Below are positions 43,155-52,331 of a DNA stretch of 64,000 bases, one piece after another (positions within the stretch are counted from its first letter, which is position 1; the number at the start of each line of letters is the position of its first letter). This stretch comes from Dorea sp. D27 (GTDB taxonomy: Bacteria; Bacillota; Clostridia; Lachnospirales; Lachnospiraceae): assembly GCF_001185345.1 (NCBI RefSeq), contig NZ_KQ236743.1, positions 840,217 through 904,216 of the forward strand, in the 5' to 3' direction. A program made the translations under genes and the position numbers. Under the pieces are notes generated by a model, which did not search any database, was not told where the DNA came from, and was given only the letters and a program-made list of their open reading frames with translations.

Positions 43155-44222
43155 TTATGATAAATTGCACACATTTCTGCTGTTTCCTGTTTCCCAGTAT
43201 TCGGTGATAGCCTGAACGAGCGGGAAAGGTGAGTTTGCTATCGAATCGACAGTGTCTCCGGCCATATGCGGAGTCAGTGTAATATTATCGAGAGTCAGAT
43301 ATGGATGGTCCGCGCTTAAGGGTTCATGCTCAAACACATCCAGAGCGGCTCCGGCAATGCTGTGGTCTTTCAGTACGTGAAGCAAAGCGGACTCGTCAAT
43401 CAATCCCGCGCGGGATGCATTAATCAGATATGCGGTACGTTTCATCAGGCTCAACAATTCAGGCCCGATCATGCCTCTGTTTTCGGCTGTAAGCCGTAAA
43501 TGCAGTGAGACGATATCCGCCTGTCGGAAGATATCCTCCATAGAGTCCGCTGGGACTGCCGGCAGCTGCCTGATAGCGTCTGCCGTCAGGTATGCATCGT
43601 AGCCGATTACTTTTACGCCGAGCGCGTGCAGTTTCCTGGCCAGCAGTGCACCGATATTTCCAAGGCCGATGATTCCGACAGTCAGATTCTTAAGTGTTGA
43701 GGTAAACCCGGCATTAGAGAAGCCGACCGGCCATTGGCCGTCACATATTTTTTTGTGGCTTCTGGCAATGTTCCGTGTCTCCGCCAGCATCATCCCGAGT
43801 GTAAATTCCGCGACGGCCTCCGCATTCCGGATGATATGAATCAATGGGATGCCCTGCCTTTTGAGCGCGGATGCATCAATATTCTCATAACCGCCACGGC
43901 ATATACCGACTAATTTCAGACGGCGTGCGTTGAGGACAAGCTTTTCAGGAACGGGACAAAAATGCACCATCAATAGGTCGGCGGTCTTTACCGCGTCCTG
44001 AAGCCCTTCCGGATACGGGACGGCATCCGGGCCATCGTGCTCAAGCTTTGTCTGCATTTCGCTAAATTCATCTTTATCCCCGGTCCCCCACATAAAGGGA
44101 ATGATCTCTATAGGAGAGAAAGGAAGTGCCTTTGCCGCCTCTTGAAGGACGGCCGGAGATACATATGCATCTCCGACCACGACGACGCGGCGGACCGGAG
44201 GGGCTTCATTCATCATCGTCAT
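43155..44222 (-). CDS. NAD-dependent D-2-hydroxyacid dehydrogenase
   Basis: A 355-residue dehydrogenase of the SerA/PdxB-like family. NAD binding is GIIGLGNIGALLA (about residues 182-194). The catalytic Arg is in NASRAGLIDES and the catalytic His in LTPHMAGDT near residue 313. It starts with ATG 44222 overlapping the stop of the IIC gene, with GGAGGAG upstream. In this PTS locus it could act on a phosphorylated aldonate or on the aldehyde-derived acid after the aldolase. The substrate is not known. Confidence 0.88.
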   Translation of the reverse strand: MTMMNEAPPVRRVVVVGDAYVSPAVLQEAAKALPFSPIEIIPFMWGTGDKDEFSEMQTKLEHDGPDAVPYPEGLQDAVKTADLLMVHFCPVPEKLVLNARRLKLVGICRGGYENIDASALKRQGIPLIHIIRNAEAVAEFTLGMMLAETRNIARSHKKICDGQWPVGFSNAGFTSTLKNLTVGIIGLGNIGALLARKLHALGVKVIGYDAYLTADAIRQLPAVPADSMEDIFRQADIVSLHLRLTAENRGMIGPELLSLMKRTAYLINASRAGLIDESALLHVLKDHSIAGAALDVFEHEPLSADHPYLTLDNITLTPHMAGDTVDSIANSPFPLVQAITEYWETGNSRNVCNLS

Positions 44223-45616
44223 ACCACTCCTCCAGCCGGTTTTACATCGTTACATGTAAGCATATAGTTCGTAACCGCATCTTTGTTCTTCTTGTATAAG
44301 AAATAAAGGACAAAATAGACAATCACGGTCAACGCGATGATGATTACATTCTGTGACAGGAATGCCGCGAACAGCAGGGCCAGGAGAGGCATGAAGCACG
44401 TACATGTGATGAGCATGGTCGCGCTTGTCAAGGTGAATCCTGCTTCTACGGCTACGGCGGTATACAGGTCGGCCATCCATCCCCATACATATAATGCCAA
44501 TGAAAAATATAAGATGGTACCAATCAATGTTTTCAGCATGTTTCCTTTGGATATGCTGATCATCGGAATCATGCAGTACGGCATTGCAATCAGGTCGACC
44601 ATAATAAGCGCGCGGTTGCCGGGCAGTAGGAAAGCCAATACGAGCATGATTGGGATCATCAAGGTTCCGACCATGATCGTGGCAGGTTCGCCATATCCGG
44701 TTGCATCGTTTACTGCCAGGTACCACGTTCTGCCTTTGCCATGCTTTTTAGCCGTACCTTTCGTAGATTCGGTCAAAAGTGTAAAAGCCGCGGCAAAGAG
44801 GGAGGCTATTTTGGGGAAGATAGCCATCACTGCAGCGGTGCTGATTGCCGCCGTCGTTATCTCGCCCCAGGTGGCAAGGCTGTCCAGTTCACGTATATTC
44901 CCGATAAATCCAAGAATGAAGCCGATAAATAATCCAAGCACCATCGGTTCGCCGAAAAGTCCCAATTTCTTCTGGACTGCGCTTAAATCCATGTTGACTT
45001 TATTTAATCCGAGCTTATTCATAATCCAGTTTACGAGGATATAGAACGGGACGCCTTCCGCATGATGCGGTGCGGTCAAGGCACAGCCCGGATAATTATA
45101 ATAGGTTGAAAAGCAAGGCGCCAGCACTTCTGCAAACAGCAGTATATAGAGATTCATCAATATCATCAGCCCCATAGACAGCCATGCATTTTTAGTAGCC
45201 ATATACAGCGTAGAGCCCCATAACATGAATGAATATGTATTCCACAAGTCGGACGGCATAAATATGTCTGTCCATTTTGTGATAAACAAGATGATCTGCA
45301 GGACAATAGCGACAATTAAAAAGGCCATGCCGATTTTAGTGGAGTATGCGACAAGGGCACACGCCTGCCACCCTACGTCCAATACGGGCAGATTCACCCC
45401 TGTATTATCTACCATCTTATCTACAATACCGCTGATTGTCGGCATATACGCGTTGATCATCAGGCTGAAGCCGGTCAGGGCCACGCCTGCCAGCAAAGCC
45501 GAACGGAACGCTTTGTTCGGCTTTGCCTTCATTACAATCGCTATGATGAAGATGATAACCGGAACTGACACGGATGCACCAAAAGTATCAAATACGTTCG
45601 ATAAAGTTTCTAACAT
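44219..45616 (-). CDS. PTS galactitol-type transporter subunit IIC
   Basis: A 465-residue membrane channel of the Gat/Sgc PTS family with about 10-12 hydrophobic segments, beginning MLETLSNVFDTFGASVSVPV. It carries the substrate through the membrane for phosphorylation by IIB. Family members take galactitol and pentitols. It lies between the IIB gene (20 bases upstream) and the hydroxyacid dehydrogenase (four-base overlap). The real substrate of this locus is unknown; the aldolase and two dehydrogenases suggest a sugar alcohol or sugar acid. Confidence 0.9.
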   Translation of the reverse strand: MLETLSNVFDTFGASVSVPVIIFIIAIVMKAKPNKAFRSALLAGVALTGFSLMINAYMPTISGIVDKMVDNTGVNLPVLDVGWQACALVAYSTKIGMAFLIVAIVLQIILFITKWTDIFMPSDLWNTYSFMLWGSTLYMATKNAWLSMGLMILMNLYILLFAEVLAPCFSTYYNYPGCALTAPHHAEGVPFYILVNWIMNKLGLNKVNMDLSAVQKKLGLFGEPMVLGLFIGFILGFIGNIRELDSLATWGEITTAAISTAAVMAIFPKIASLFAAAFTLLTESTKGTAKKHGKGRTWYLAVNDATGYGEPATIMVGTLMIPIMLVLAFLLPGNRALIMVDLIAMPYCMIPMISISKGNMLKTLIGTILYFSLALYVWGWMADLYTAVAVEAGFTLTSATMLITCTCFMPLLALLFAAFLSQNVIIIALTVIVYFVLYFLYKKNKDAVTNYMLTCNDVKPAGGVV

Positions 45617-45635
45617 CTCTTATTTCCTCCTTTTC

Positions 45636-46001
45636 TTATTTTCCAAGTTCATCCAGCACTTTCAGGGCTTCATCCATAAATGCATCTTCTGCAAACCCGG
45701 TCATGAAGCTGACGGCATTGATTTTGGGTATGTCAACGTCATCTTCCACAGGACTTGTATATGCTATAAAATCATATTGTCCGGACATAAGTGCCATTTT
45801 GACGCCTCCGGGATTTACTTCCGTGGCTTCAAAGCGATAGCCAAGCGCCTCGAAGCGTTCTTGCATCTTCACGGCTATCATAGTGGAACTGACTGTGCCG
45901 GAACCACATACAGACAACACCCGGACCGTCTTTCCGATACCTCTTAGCGGTGCCTCCGCCTCATTTGGGGCGGAAAGTCGATTTTTCTTTTTAAACAGCA
46001 T
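45636..46001 (-). CDS. PTS galactitol-type subunit IIB
   Basis: A 121-residue phosphocarrier. The phosphorylated residue is Cys32 in SVCGSGTVSS, the Gat-type IIB motif. There is an extra hydrophilic N-terminal stretch of about 24 residues before the fold. The start at 46001 is chosen for its AAAGGAGG site; an upstream ATG at 46043 lies before that site. It transfers phosphate from IIA to the sugar. Confidence 0.9.
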   Translation of the reverse strand: MLFKKKNRLSAPNEAEAPLRGIGKTVRVLSVCGSGTVSSTMIAVKMQERFEALGYRFEATEVNPGGVKMALMSGQYDFIAYTSPVEDDVDIPKINAVSFMTGFAEDAFMDEALKVLDELGK

Positions 46002-46047
46002 TTTGTTTCCTCCTTTCTCATTCCTCGTTCTGTTCCTGCGCATAGCC

Positions 46048-46088
46048 TAGCGCCATATAGTGGCGTATTAACGCCGTGAGGCACTAGT
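46048..46088. other. Stem-loops between the IIA and IIB genes
   Basis: CGCCA/TGGCG and an alternative GGCG/CGCC share the middle arm, with CTAG at both ends. They lie in the 103-base gap between IIA and IIB and might adjust the ratio of the two messages (inference). Confidence 0.45.
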
Positions 46089-46104
46089 TCTTCAACGTGG
46101 CATA

Positions 46105-46557
46105 TCATGGTTCGTCGATATGCCGCAGCAGTTCATACATTTCAGTAGGCGTACTGCTTGCCATCAGCGTTTTCAGGACATCCACGTCAGAAAACAGACG
46201 CAAGATTTTTTTCAACAGGCCGACCTGCTCTTCAGGATTGGAGATTGCCATCATCATAACTAATGAGACATCCAGAGCGTTATCTGCCGATCCCATTTCC
46301 GCAAAAGAGACAGGGCTTGCTAGTTTTGCAACCGCAATAGCCGGCTGATTCACATGAGCTGCAAATGTGTGTGGAATCGCGATGCAGTACTCTCCTAGAG
46401 AGAGGCCCGTCGGGTATTCTTTTTCCCGCTCTAAAACTGCATTTCTGTAAGAGTCCTTCACATAACCGGCGGCCAGCAGCCGGTCTGCCAGCTGAGTGAT
46501 GACCTGTTCCTTCGTGCTGCCTTCTAAATCAGTAAATATGAATTCCTTATGTATCAT
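46105..46557 (-). CDS. PTS subunit IIA (fructose/galactitol EIIA fold)
   Basis: A 150-residue EIIA protein with phospho-accepting His63 in IAIPHTFAAHV. It is the first gene of the leftward PTS operon and takes phosphate from HPr, whose dedicated gene lies at 51737. Its promoter region is shared with the divergent PRD regulator gene. Confidence 0.92.
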   Translation of the reverse strand: MIHKEFIFTDLEGSTKEQVITQLADRLLAAGYVKDSYRNAVLEREKEYPTGLSLGEYCIAIPHTFAAHVNQPAIAVAKLASPVSFAEMGSADNALDVSLVMMMAISNPEEQVGLLKKILRLFSDVDVLKTLMASSTPTEMYELLRHIDEP

Positions 46558-46611
46558 CTATATATCCCTCCTTTCAAATGAATTAAACAAGAGCACCCTT
46601 TGTTGTTGGTA

Positions 46612-46656
46612 ATTATAGCAGAATCTACCGCGATTTGAACGTCCAGATTTGTTCAA
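46612..46656 (-). promoter_or_regulatory. PTS operon promoter with overlapping inverted-repeat operator
   Basis: On the minus strand TATAAT (46612-46617), preceded by TGC, is the -10. At 17 bases lies GTTCAA (46635-46640), which is one half of a perfect inverted repeat TTGAAC-N10-GTTCAA (46635-46656). This fits an activator site for the PRD regulator encoded at 46787. The rest of the 229-base gap holds a TATAAT at 46701-46706 that could serve the regulator gene, without a clear -35. Confidence 0.6.
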
Positions 46657-46786
46657 TATTTTGGAAGGAAGTTAGACTTCCCGGTTTTGGAAAAGGATAA
46701 TATAATGAGTTTGTCAAATGCTAAAAGCAGAATGAGAATATTATAAGCATAATCACCAAATCCTAAACGGAAAGGAGTGATGTGAT

Positions 46787-48787
46787 ATGAGTATAAATAA
46801 AAAGCAAAAAGAGTTCTTTCATGAAATCATGAGATGCCCAAACCGCGGCAGAAGTTATAAGGAACTGTCCGACCTGTTGGATGTAAGCACACGCTCCATC
46901 CGGAATTATTGTACTGCATTAGAGGATTTTGCGGCTCAAATAGGAATCGAGGAAATCATCGAACGCACGTCTACCGGAATAACGTATACCGGCGGAGATA
47001 ACGAGACGCAGCAGATTCTGTCGCGCATTAACACAAGCAATTTCTATGAATACCATCTCTCTCCTGATGACCGTATACTTTCTATTGTCTTAATCCTGCT
47101 TGACGCGGAACGTCCGGTTACAGTGATGGAATTATGTGATACGCTGTTCGTAAGCAGGGCTACGATCTTGAACGATATTGAAAAGGTGAAATTATATTTC
47201 AGTCAGTACCATGTAGCATTCAAGCAGAGCATGAACCGCGGGTACAGTCTGCAGATAGAGGAGCCTAAGCGCCAGGAGATCCTATTGAACACATGCTTTC
47301 CTTACCTGAAAAACTGGAATCCCTTTGAGGACGAAGCAGGGACATCCCATTATTTGTTTGATTTGATTTTGAACTTGAGACAACTGCTTCCGGATGTATT
47401 GAACATAGTGCAGGAGGCAGAACGGCAATTTGGCATTACCATCGCGGATACATTTTATAAGCAGACAGCATTTACGTTTGCCTTATTATGCAAAAGGTTA
47501 AAAACAGGAAAAGAGATTGGGACATCCTTTACCTTCGATAGTCAGCTGATGAACGTGTCTGTCGGCGACATTGCCCGTTTTATGCTTTCAAAGGCAGAGC
47601 GTTCTATCGGTATCACGTATAGTGACAATGAAGTTCTTTATCTGGCCTGGCGGCTGCACATATGCCATTTTGATCTGCTGCAGAAGTTTGAACACTCCGT
47701 GGATCTGTATTTTTATATGGAAGTGTGGCAGTTTTTACAGGAAATAGAACATGACCTGCACTGCAGCTTTTCAAATAATCAGAATTTTGCGATTTCACTG
47801 ACAAGGCATATCTGGAGCATCCGCAATAATGCTATCGAGAAAGATACGGTAATTGATGAAAAAATAATTCAGAATTATCCGATACAATACAAGGCGGTGA
47901 AAGACCATATAGGAATCATTGAAAGCAGCATTGGCCGCCGCTGCACGGATACGGATATGTACTACATTTTAGTATATATAGTAGCCGAGCTGGAAAACCA
48001 GACGAGAAAATGGTCCAAACCACGTGTCATCGTCTTATGCCATGTAGGCATCGGAACGGGAAACTATCTGGCCAACCGGCTATTGCAGACCTTTAATCTA
48101 GAAATATCAGACATAACGGCAACACACAAGCTCCAGGACATCATTGCCAAAAATGATTTTGACCTGCTGATCAGTACCGTTCCTCTAAAAGCCGATCATA
48201 TCAACTGGGTAACGGTTTCTCCTAATTTAGAAGACGATGACATCATCGCCATCCAGAAGGCTTTGGTGGACGTACACAGGCAGAAGCAGCTGTCAGATAC
48301 GAATAGACAGATTCCGCCAAAGCCGGTCATAAATATCCCGTTTGCGAAACTTCTGAAACCGGACCATATTATTCTTGACGTGCCGTGCGGAAGCTGGCGT
48401 GAGGCATTGGAAATAGCAGCCATTCCTCTGCTGAAAAACAAGGAAATCCACCCGGAATATGTGGAAGCGATCAAACGTTCTGTTGAAATGAACGGACCTT
48501 ATTTTGTATTCTATCCGGGCATTGCACTTGCACATGCTGCTCCGACGGACGGAGTACGGCAATTCTGCCTGAGCATATTAAGACCGGATCCCCCGGTCTG
48601 CTTCCTGCACGAAAAGAACGATCCGGTGAGGCTGATTGTCATGATCGGTATCACGGATGTTCCTACACAAGTCAATGCCGTCTCTGCAATTATAAATATT
48701 CTGCGCCAGGATGATCTGCGCAGACGTCTGCTAACGGCCCGGACACCGGAAGAAGTCATTACAATTCTATCAGAAATCAATGAATAA
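46787..48787 (+). CDS. PRD-containing PTS-regulated transcriptional activator (BglG/MtlR-type)
   Basis: A 666-residue DNA-binding regulator. It has an N-terminal HTH (about residues 5-60, SYKELSDLLDVSTRSIRNY), a second HTH/Mga-like segment (about 85-150), PRD1 and PRD2 (about 180-400), a Gat-type EIIB-like domain (VLCHVGIGTGNYLANRL near 420) and an EIIA-like domain (about 520-666, with ALAHAAPTDGV near 580). The conserved Cys and His allow phosphorylation by PTS proteins, so it can sense flux through the transporter. It is divergent from the IIA-IIB-IIC operon and is followed by the Fe-alcohol dehydrogenase, EI and HPr genes. Confidence 0.92.
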   Translation: MSINKKQKEFFHEIMRCPNRGRSYKELSDLLDVSTRSIRNYCTALEDFAAQIGIEEIIERTSTGITYTGGDNETQQILSRINTSNFYEYHLSPDDRILSIVLILLDAERPVTVMELCDTLFVSRATILNDIEKVKLYFSQYHVAFKQSMNRGYSLQIEEPKRQEILLNTCFPYLKNWNPFEDEAGTSHYLFDLILNLRQLLPDVLNIVQEAERQFGITIADTFYKQTAFTFALLCKRLKTGKEIGTSFTFDSQLMNVSVGDIARFMLSKAERSIGITYSDNEVLYLAWRLHICHFDLLQKFEHSVDLYFYMEVWQFLQEIEHDLHCSFSNNQNFAISLTRHIWSIRNNAIEKDTVIDEKIIQNYPIQYKAVKDHIGIIESSIGRRCTDTDMYYILVYIVAELENQTRKWSKPRVIVLCHVGIGTGNYLANRLLQTFNLEISDITATHKLQDIIAKNDFDLLISTVPLKADHINWVTVSPNLEDDDIIAIQKALVDVHRQKQLSDTNRQIPPKPVINIPFAKLLKPDHIILDVPCGSWREALEIAAIPLLKNKEIHPEYVEAIKRSVEMNGPYFVFYPGIALAHAAPTDGVRQFCLSILRPDPPVCFLHEKNDPVRLIVMIGITDVPTQVNAVSAIINILRQDDLRRRLLTARTPEEVITILSEINE

Positions 48788-48802
48788 AAGGAGGATTTTA
48801 AA

Positions 48803-49957
48803 ATGTCAGCAACTTCATATTTTTATCTGCCCAGCGTCTCTGTACTGGGTGCAGGGAGCCTGAATGAAATAGGGGAACAGGCATCCAGGCTGGCCAGGCG
48901 TTTCCTGCTCATCACAGATACGTATCTTGCTTCCACGGATATAACATCTCGTATCCGCCGCCTGCTGGCCGTAAAGCAGATTGACATGGTTATCTATGAC
49001 AAGGTTCGGCCAAACCCTACTTTGGATAGTGTAAATGAGGCCGCTTCTCTATATGCCGAAACTGGGTGCGGCGGCGTTATCAGCCTTGGCGGGGGGTCCG
49101 CGCACGACTGTGCCAAGGCAGTGGCAGTTTTGGCGGCCAATCCTGCCCCGATAGAGCAATATGCCGGGGTGGACCGGTTTCCAAACGAAGGAGCGCCTGT
49201 TATCACGGTCAATACAACGGCCGGCACAGCGAGCGAGATTACCAATTGCTTTCTGCTGACTGACACGCGGTCAAATACAAAGCTGATCTTTGAAGGCGTC
49301 AATGCGCTGGCGAGTGTCGCCATAGACGATCCGGAGCTGATGCTGACACTGCCGCGGGACCTGACGGCGGCGACCGGCATGGACGCCCTGACGCATGCGA
49401 TAGAGTGCTATGTATCAACTGCTTCCTACAAATTGACAGATGAGCTGGCGCGCATTGCTGTCCGTTACATATTCCGCAGCCTGCCCGTGGCCGTAACGGA
49501 CCCGGGCGACCTGGATGCCCGTGATGATATGGTATACGGTCAATATATGGCTGGAATGGCTTTCGGCAATGGCGGCGTAGGTCTCGTACATGCCACGGCC
49601 CATGCATTAGGCGGCCTGTATAATCTTCCCCACGGACTTTTAAATGCAGTCTTGCTTCCCCATGTCATGCATTTCAACAAACGTCAATGTGACAGACGGT
49701 ATGCAGAACTGTACGCGGCTATCGAACCGTTAAAAGCCAAAGACCTGCCTGCCGGCCGTGGAGCGGCCGCTTTTATAGCCGAAGTCAGACAGCTGTCGAA
49801 AGCAATCGGTACCGACATACCGTTACATAATCTGGGGGTAAGGGAAGAGGACTTTGAAACGATTGCCGCGAAAGCTCTTAGCGATGCGTGCTGTGATACG
49901 AATCCGGTATGCCCTGCCCGGTCAGATATTATCGGTATCTTGAAATCAGCATATTAA
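48803..49957 (+). CDS. Iron-containing alcohol dehydrogenase
   Basis: A 384-residue group III dehydrogenase. The NAD-binding GGGSAHDCAKAVA is at about residues 95-107. Metal ligands are the Asp of this region's fold and the His residues in DALTHAIECY and VHATAHALGGLYNLPHG (about 260-276). It lies between the PRD activator and the EI gene on the same strand, so it is probably part of the same catabolic locus. A plausible role is reducing the aldehyde released by the aldolase; the sequence does not prove this. Confidence 0.9.
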   Translation: MSATSYFYLPSVSVLGAGSLNEIGEQASRLARRFLLITDTYLASTDITSRIRRLLAVKQIDMVIYDKVRPNPTLDSVNEAASLYAETGCGGVISLGGGSAHDCAKAVAVLAANPAPIEQYAGVDRFPNEGAPVITVNTTAGTASEITNCFLLTDTRSNTKLIFEGVNALASVAIDDPELMLTLPRDLTAATGMDALTHAIECYVSTASYKLTDELARIAVRYIFRSLPVAVTDPGDLDARDDMVYGQYMAGMAFGNGGVGLVHATAHALGGLYNLPHGLLNAVLLPHVMHFNKRQCDRRYAELYAAIEPLKAKDLPAGRGAAAFIAEVRQLSKAIGTDIPLHNLGVREEDFETIAAKALSDACCDTNPVCPARSDIIGILKSAY

Positions 49958-49985
49958 GTTTGCCGGAAAGAAAGGAAATATAGTG

Positions 49986-51710
49986 ATGAAATACCAAGGG
50001 AATTGTATCTCGGAAGGAATAGCAATCGGGAGGGCCTATACGTATTCACCGGTTGAAATACATATTACAGAGCACACGATTGCCAGATCAGAGGTGGCGC
50101 TGACGCTGGAAGAATTTCAGGATCTGAAGCGGACTGCAATGCAGGAATTGCTGCAGCTGCAGCGGAAACTACAGGCGACAGATCCAGGAAAGGCCAAAAT
50201 ATTTGCGGCACATAAGGAAATGCTGGAAGATGAAGAACTGGAAGAATGTATTTGTGATGCGATAGAAGAGTGTTATACTCTTGACTGGGCAATCGAGTCA
50301 TCATTTACACAGTTTATCGACCTTCTTTCAAAAGCGAAAGATCCTCTCATCAGCGCCAGAACAGCAGATCTGCTGGACGTGAAAAAAAGATTGTTACGGA
50401 TACGGTCCGGTACTCCTGAGAAGAATCTTGCCAAGCTGCCGCCGGATGCGATTATCATATCCCATGATTTGCTGCCGTCTGACACGGCTGCAATCGACCG
50501 TAAACATGTGAAGGGGATTATTACAGAGATCGGCGGTGATACATCCCACACCGCCATCATTGCAAGAAGCTATGGTATTCCAGCGATTTCAGGCGTACCC
50601 CAGGCTGTGGAATGCTTGAAAGACGGGGAAAAGATTATTATGAATGCATTGTCTGGAGAAATCATCTATGCTCCCACTCCGGAAGAGCTGCTTGCTGCAA
50701 CGCGTGCAAAAAATAGTTTCATGCAGGAAAAAGAAATCCAGAATCAATTCCTTAAAAGACCTTGCCGCACGAGCGACCATGTCTCTGTTATGACGGGCAT
50801 CAACATCGGCGCGCTGACTGAGGAAGAGGAGAGGCTGCTCCCCTATGTCGATTATATCGGTCTGTTCCGCACCGAGTTCTTATACATGGATTCAGACCAT
50901 ATGCCGACCGAGGAGGAGCAATATGAGGCGTACCGGAATGTGCTTGAAAAATCGGGCGGTAAGACGGTTACGCTGCGCACACTGGATATCGGAGGTGATA
51001 AGGTCCTGCCATATTTTGAGCTTCCGAAAGAAGAAAACCCGTTTCTTGGAAACAGGGCGCTGCGTCTCTGTCTGGATTATGAGGAGCTGTTTAATACGCA
51101 GCTGCGAGCGGCTTTGCGGGCATCGGTTCACGGTGACTTGTGGATCATGTTCCCGATGGTCGGAAGCATAAGCGACATACGCCGTGCCCTCGCGGCTTTG
51201 GAAGCCGCAAAACGGTCGCTGGAAAAAGACCGCCTTCCGTTTGATGAGGAGACAAAGATTGGCATTATGATAGAAATACCTGCCATTGCGGTGCTGGCAG
51301 AAGAGGCGGCCAGATATGTCGACTTTGCCAGCATCGGAACGAATGATCTGCTTCAGTATCTCTCGGCGGCAGACCGTCAAAATGCACAGATTGTAAAGTA
51401 TTATCATGCCGGCATCCCGGCCGCACTGCGTCTCATCGACCATGTAAGCCGGAAATTTGCAGAACAGGGCAAGACAGTAGGCGTCTGTGGAGAAATGGGA
51501 GGAGATCCGGTCTTTGCGCCTATATTTGCCGGAATGGGAATCAGAAAGCTCAGTATGAGCACGTCCCGGATAGCAGCCGTCAAACAGGTGATGTCCCTAT
51601 TCTCGGCAGAAGAGTTAGCTGCTGTAAAAGAATGCGTCCTTGCCAGGGACAGTACGGAACAGATTGCCGCCTTTATGGAAGCGCAAATTGCAAAGAAACA
51701 GGAAAAATAA
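49986..51710 (+). CDS. PTS Enzyme I, locus-dedicated copy
   Basis: A 574-residue phosphoenolpyruvate-protein phosphotransferase. The phospho-His188 lies in GGDTSHTAII, the PEP-binding part has FRTEFLYMD near 295, and catalytic Cys501 is in GVCGEMGGDP. It takes phosphate from PEP and passes it to HPr. A GTG at 49983 precedes the ATG at 49986; the ATG fits the AAAGGAAA site. Having EI inside a sugar-specific locus is unusual, since EI and HPr are normally general housekeeping proteins. Because it follows the activator and dehydrogenase, it is likely induced with the transporter. Confidence 0.92.
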   Translation: MKYQGNCISEGIAIGRAYTYSPVEIHITEHTIARSEVALTLEEFQDLKRTAMQELLQLQRKLQATDPGKAKIFAAHKEMLEDEELEECICDAIEECYTLDWAIESSFTQFIDLLSKAKDPLISARTADLLDVKKRLLRIRSGTPEKNLAKLPPDAIIISHDLLPSDTAAIDRKHVKGIITEIGGDTSHTAIIARSYGIPAISGVPQAVECLKDGEKIIMNALSGEIIYAPTPEELLAATRAKNSFMQEKEIQNQFLKRPCRTSDHVSVMTGINIGALTEEEERLLPYVDYIGLFRTEFLYMDSDHMPTEEEQYEAYRNVLEKSGGKTVTLRTLDIGGDKVLPYFELPKEENPFLGNRALRLCLDYEELFNTQLRAALRASVHGDLWIMFPMVGSISDIRRALAALEAAKRSLEKDRLPFDEETKIGIMIEIPAIAVLAEEAARYVDFASIGTNDLLQYLSAADRQNAQIVKYYHAGIPAALRLIDHVSRKFAEQGKTVGVCGEMGGDPVFAPIFAGMGIRKLSMSTSRIAAVKQVMSLFSAEELAAVKECVLARDSTEQIAAFMEAQIAKKQEK

Positions 51711-51736
51711 TCCAACTATGACGAGAGGGTGCTTTT

Positions 51737-52009
51737 ATGTACAAAAAAACGGTTAAAATTATCAATCCTACAGGACTTCACGCACGTCCTGCCTCAGATT
51801 TTGTGGCAATGGCCAAGAAATTTACTTCCAAGATAAAAATAAAAGATCTGTCGAACGATGAAAAACCGGCAAACGCCAAATCTATCATAACCTTGCTGGC
51901 TCTGGGCTTAGGGAAGGGCACGGATGTAGAGATTATGGCGGAAGGGGAGGATGAAGAAAAGGCAGTGGAATCCTTGGCCGCGTTGATAGAATCAGGGTTT
52001 GGGGAATGA
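51737..52009 (+). CDS. HPr-like phosphocarrier protein
   Basis: A 90-residue HPr. The active His15 is in NPTGLHARPAS, and Ser49 in NAKSIITLLALG stands at the place of the regulatory Ser46. It carries phosphate from EI (26 bases upstream) to IIA. The Ser-containing loop suggests it could still be regulated by HPr kinase. Confidence 0.93.
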   Translation: MYKKTVKIINPTGLHARPASDFVAMAKKFTSKIKIKDLSNDEKPANAKSIITLLALGLGKGTDVEIMAEGEDEEKAVESLAALIESGFGE

Positions 52010-52033
52010 GATGTCTGAGGGGGGGCGGTAAGA

Positions 52034-52291
52034 ATGACGATGAAAACATGCCGGCGTACGGCTGCGGTGCTGGCCGGGATAACGATGCTATGTGGCGGGG
52101 CGTGCAAAATGTTCAGCCATCTGCCGCAGATGGCGGTGGCTGCATTGTCTTTATGTGCTATCCTGTGTGGCATTGCAGCCGTGACAGTGGCAGCGTGCTT
52201 CCACAAGTGTCCCAGGTGCCATACATTTATTCCCGTTACGCTTAGGCCGGACGTATGTATACATTGCGGTGAAAACTTGATAGAAAGGTAA
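52034..52291 (+). CDS. Small membrane protein with C-terminal zinc ribbon
   Basis: An 85-residue protein: two hydrophobic segments (about residues 10-26 and 32-54) followed by two CxxC pairs (CPRC near 58, CIHC near 75). The pattern is membrane-tethered zinc ribbon; the family and role are not recognised. A purine-rich GGGGGGCGG precedes the ATG. It follows HPr by 24 bases and may be co-transcribed, but its function need not be related. Confidence 0.55.
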   Translation: MTMKTCRRTAAVLAGITMLCGGACKMFSHLPQMAVAALSLCAILCGIAAVTVAACFHKCPRCHTFIPVTLRPDVCIHCGENLIER

Positions 52292-52331
52292 AGCTTGCCT
52301 ATTGGATATGGAACCGTCTCACTTTCCCCAC

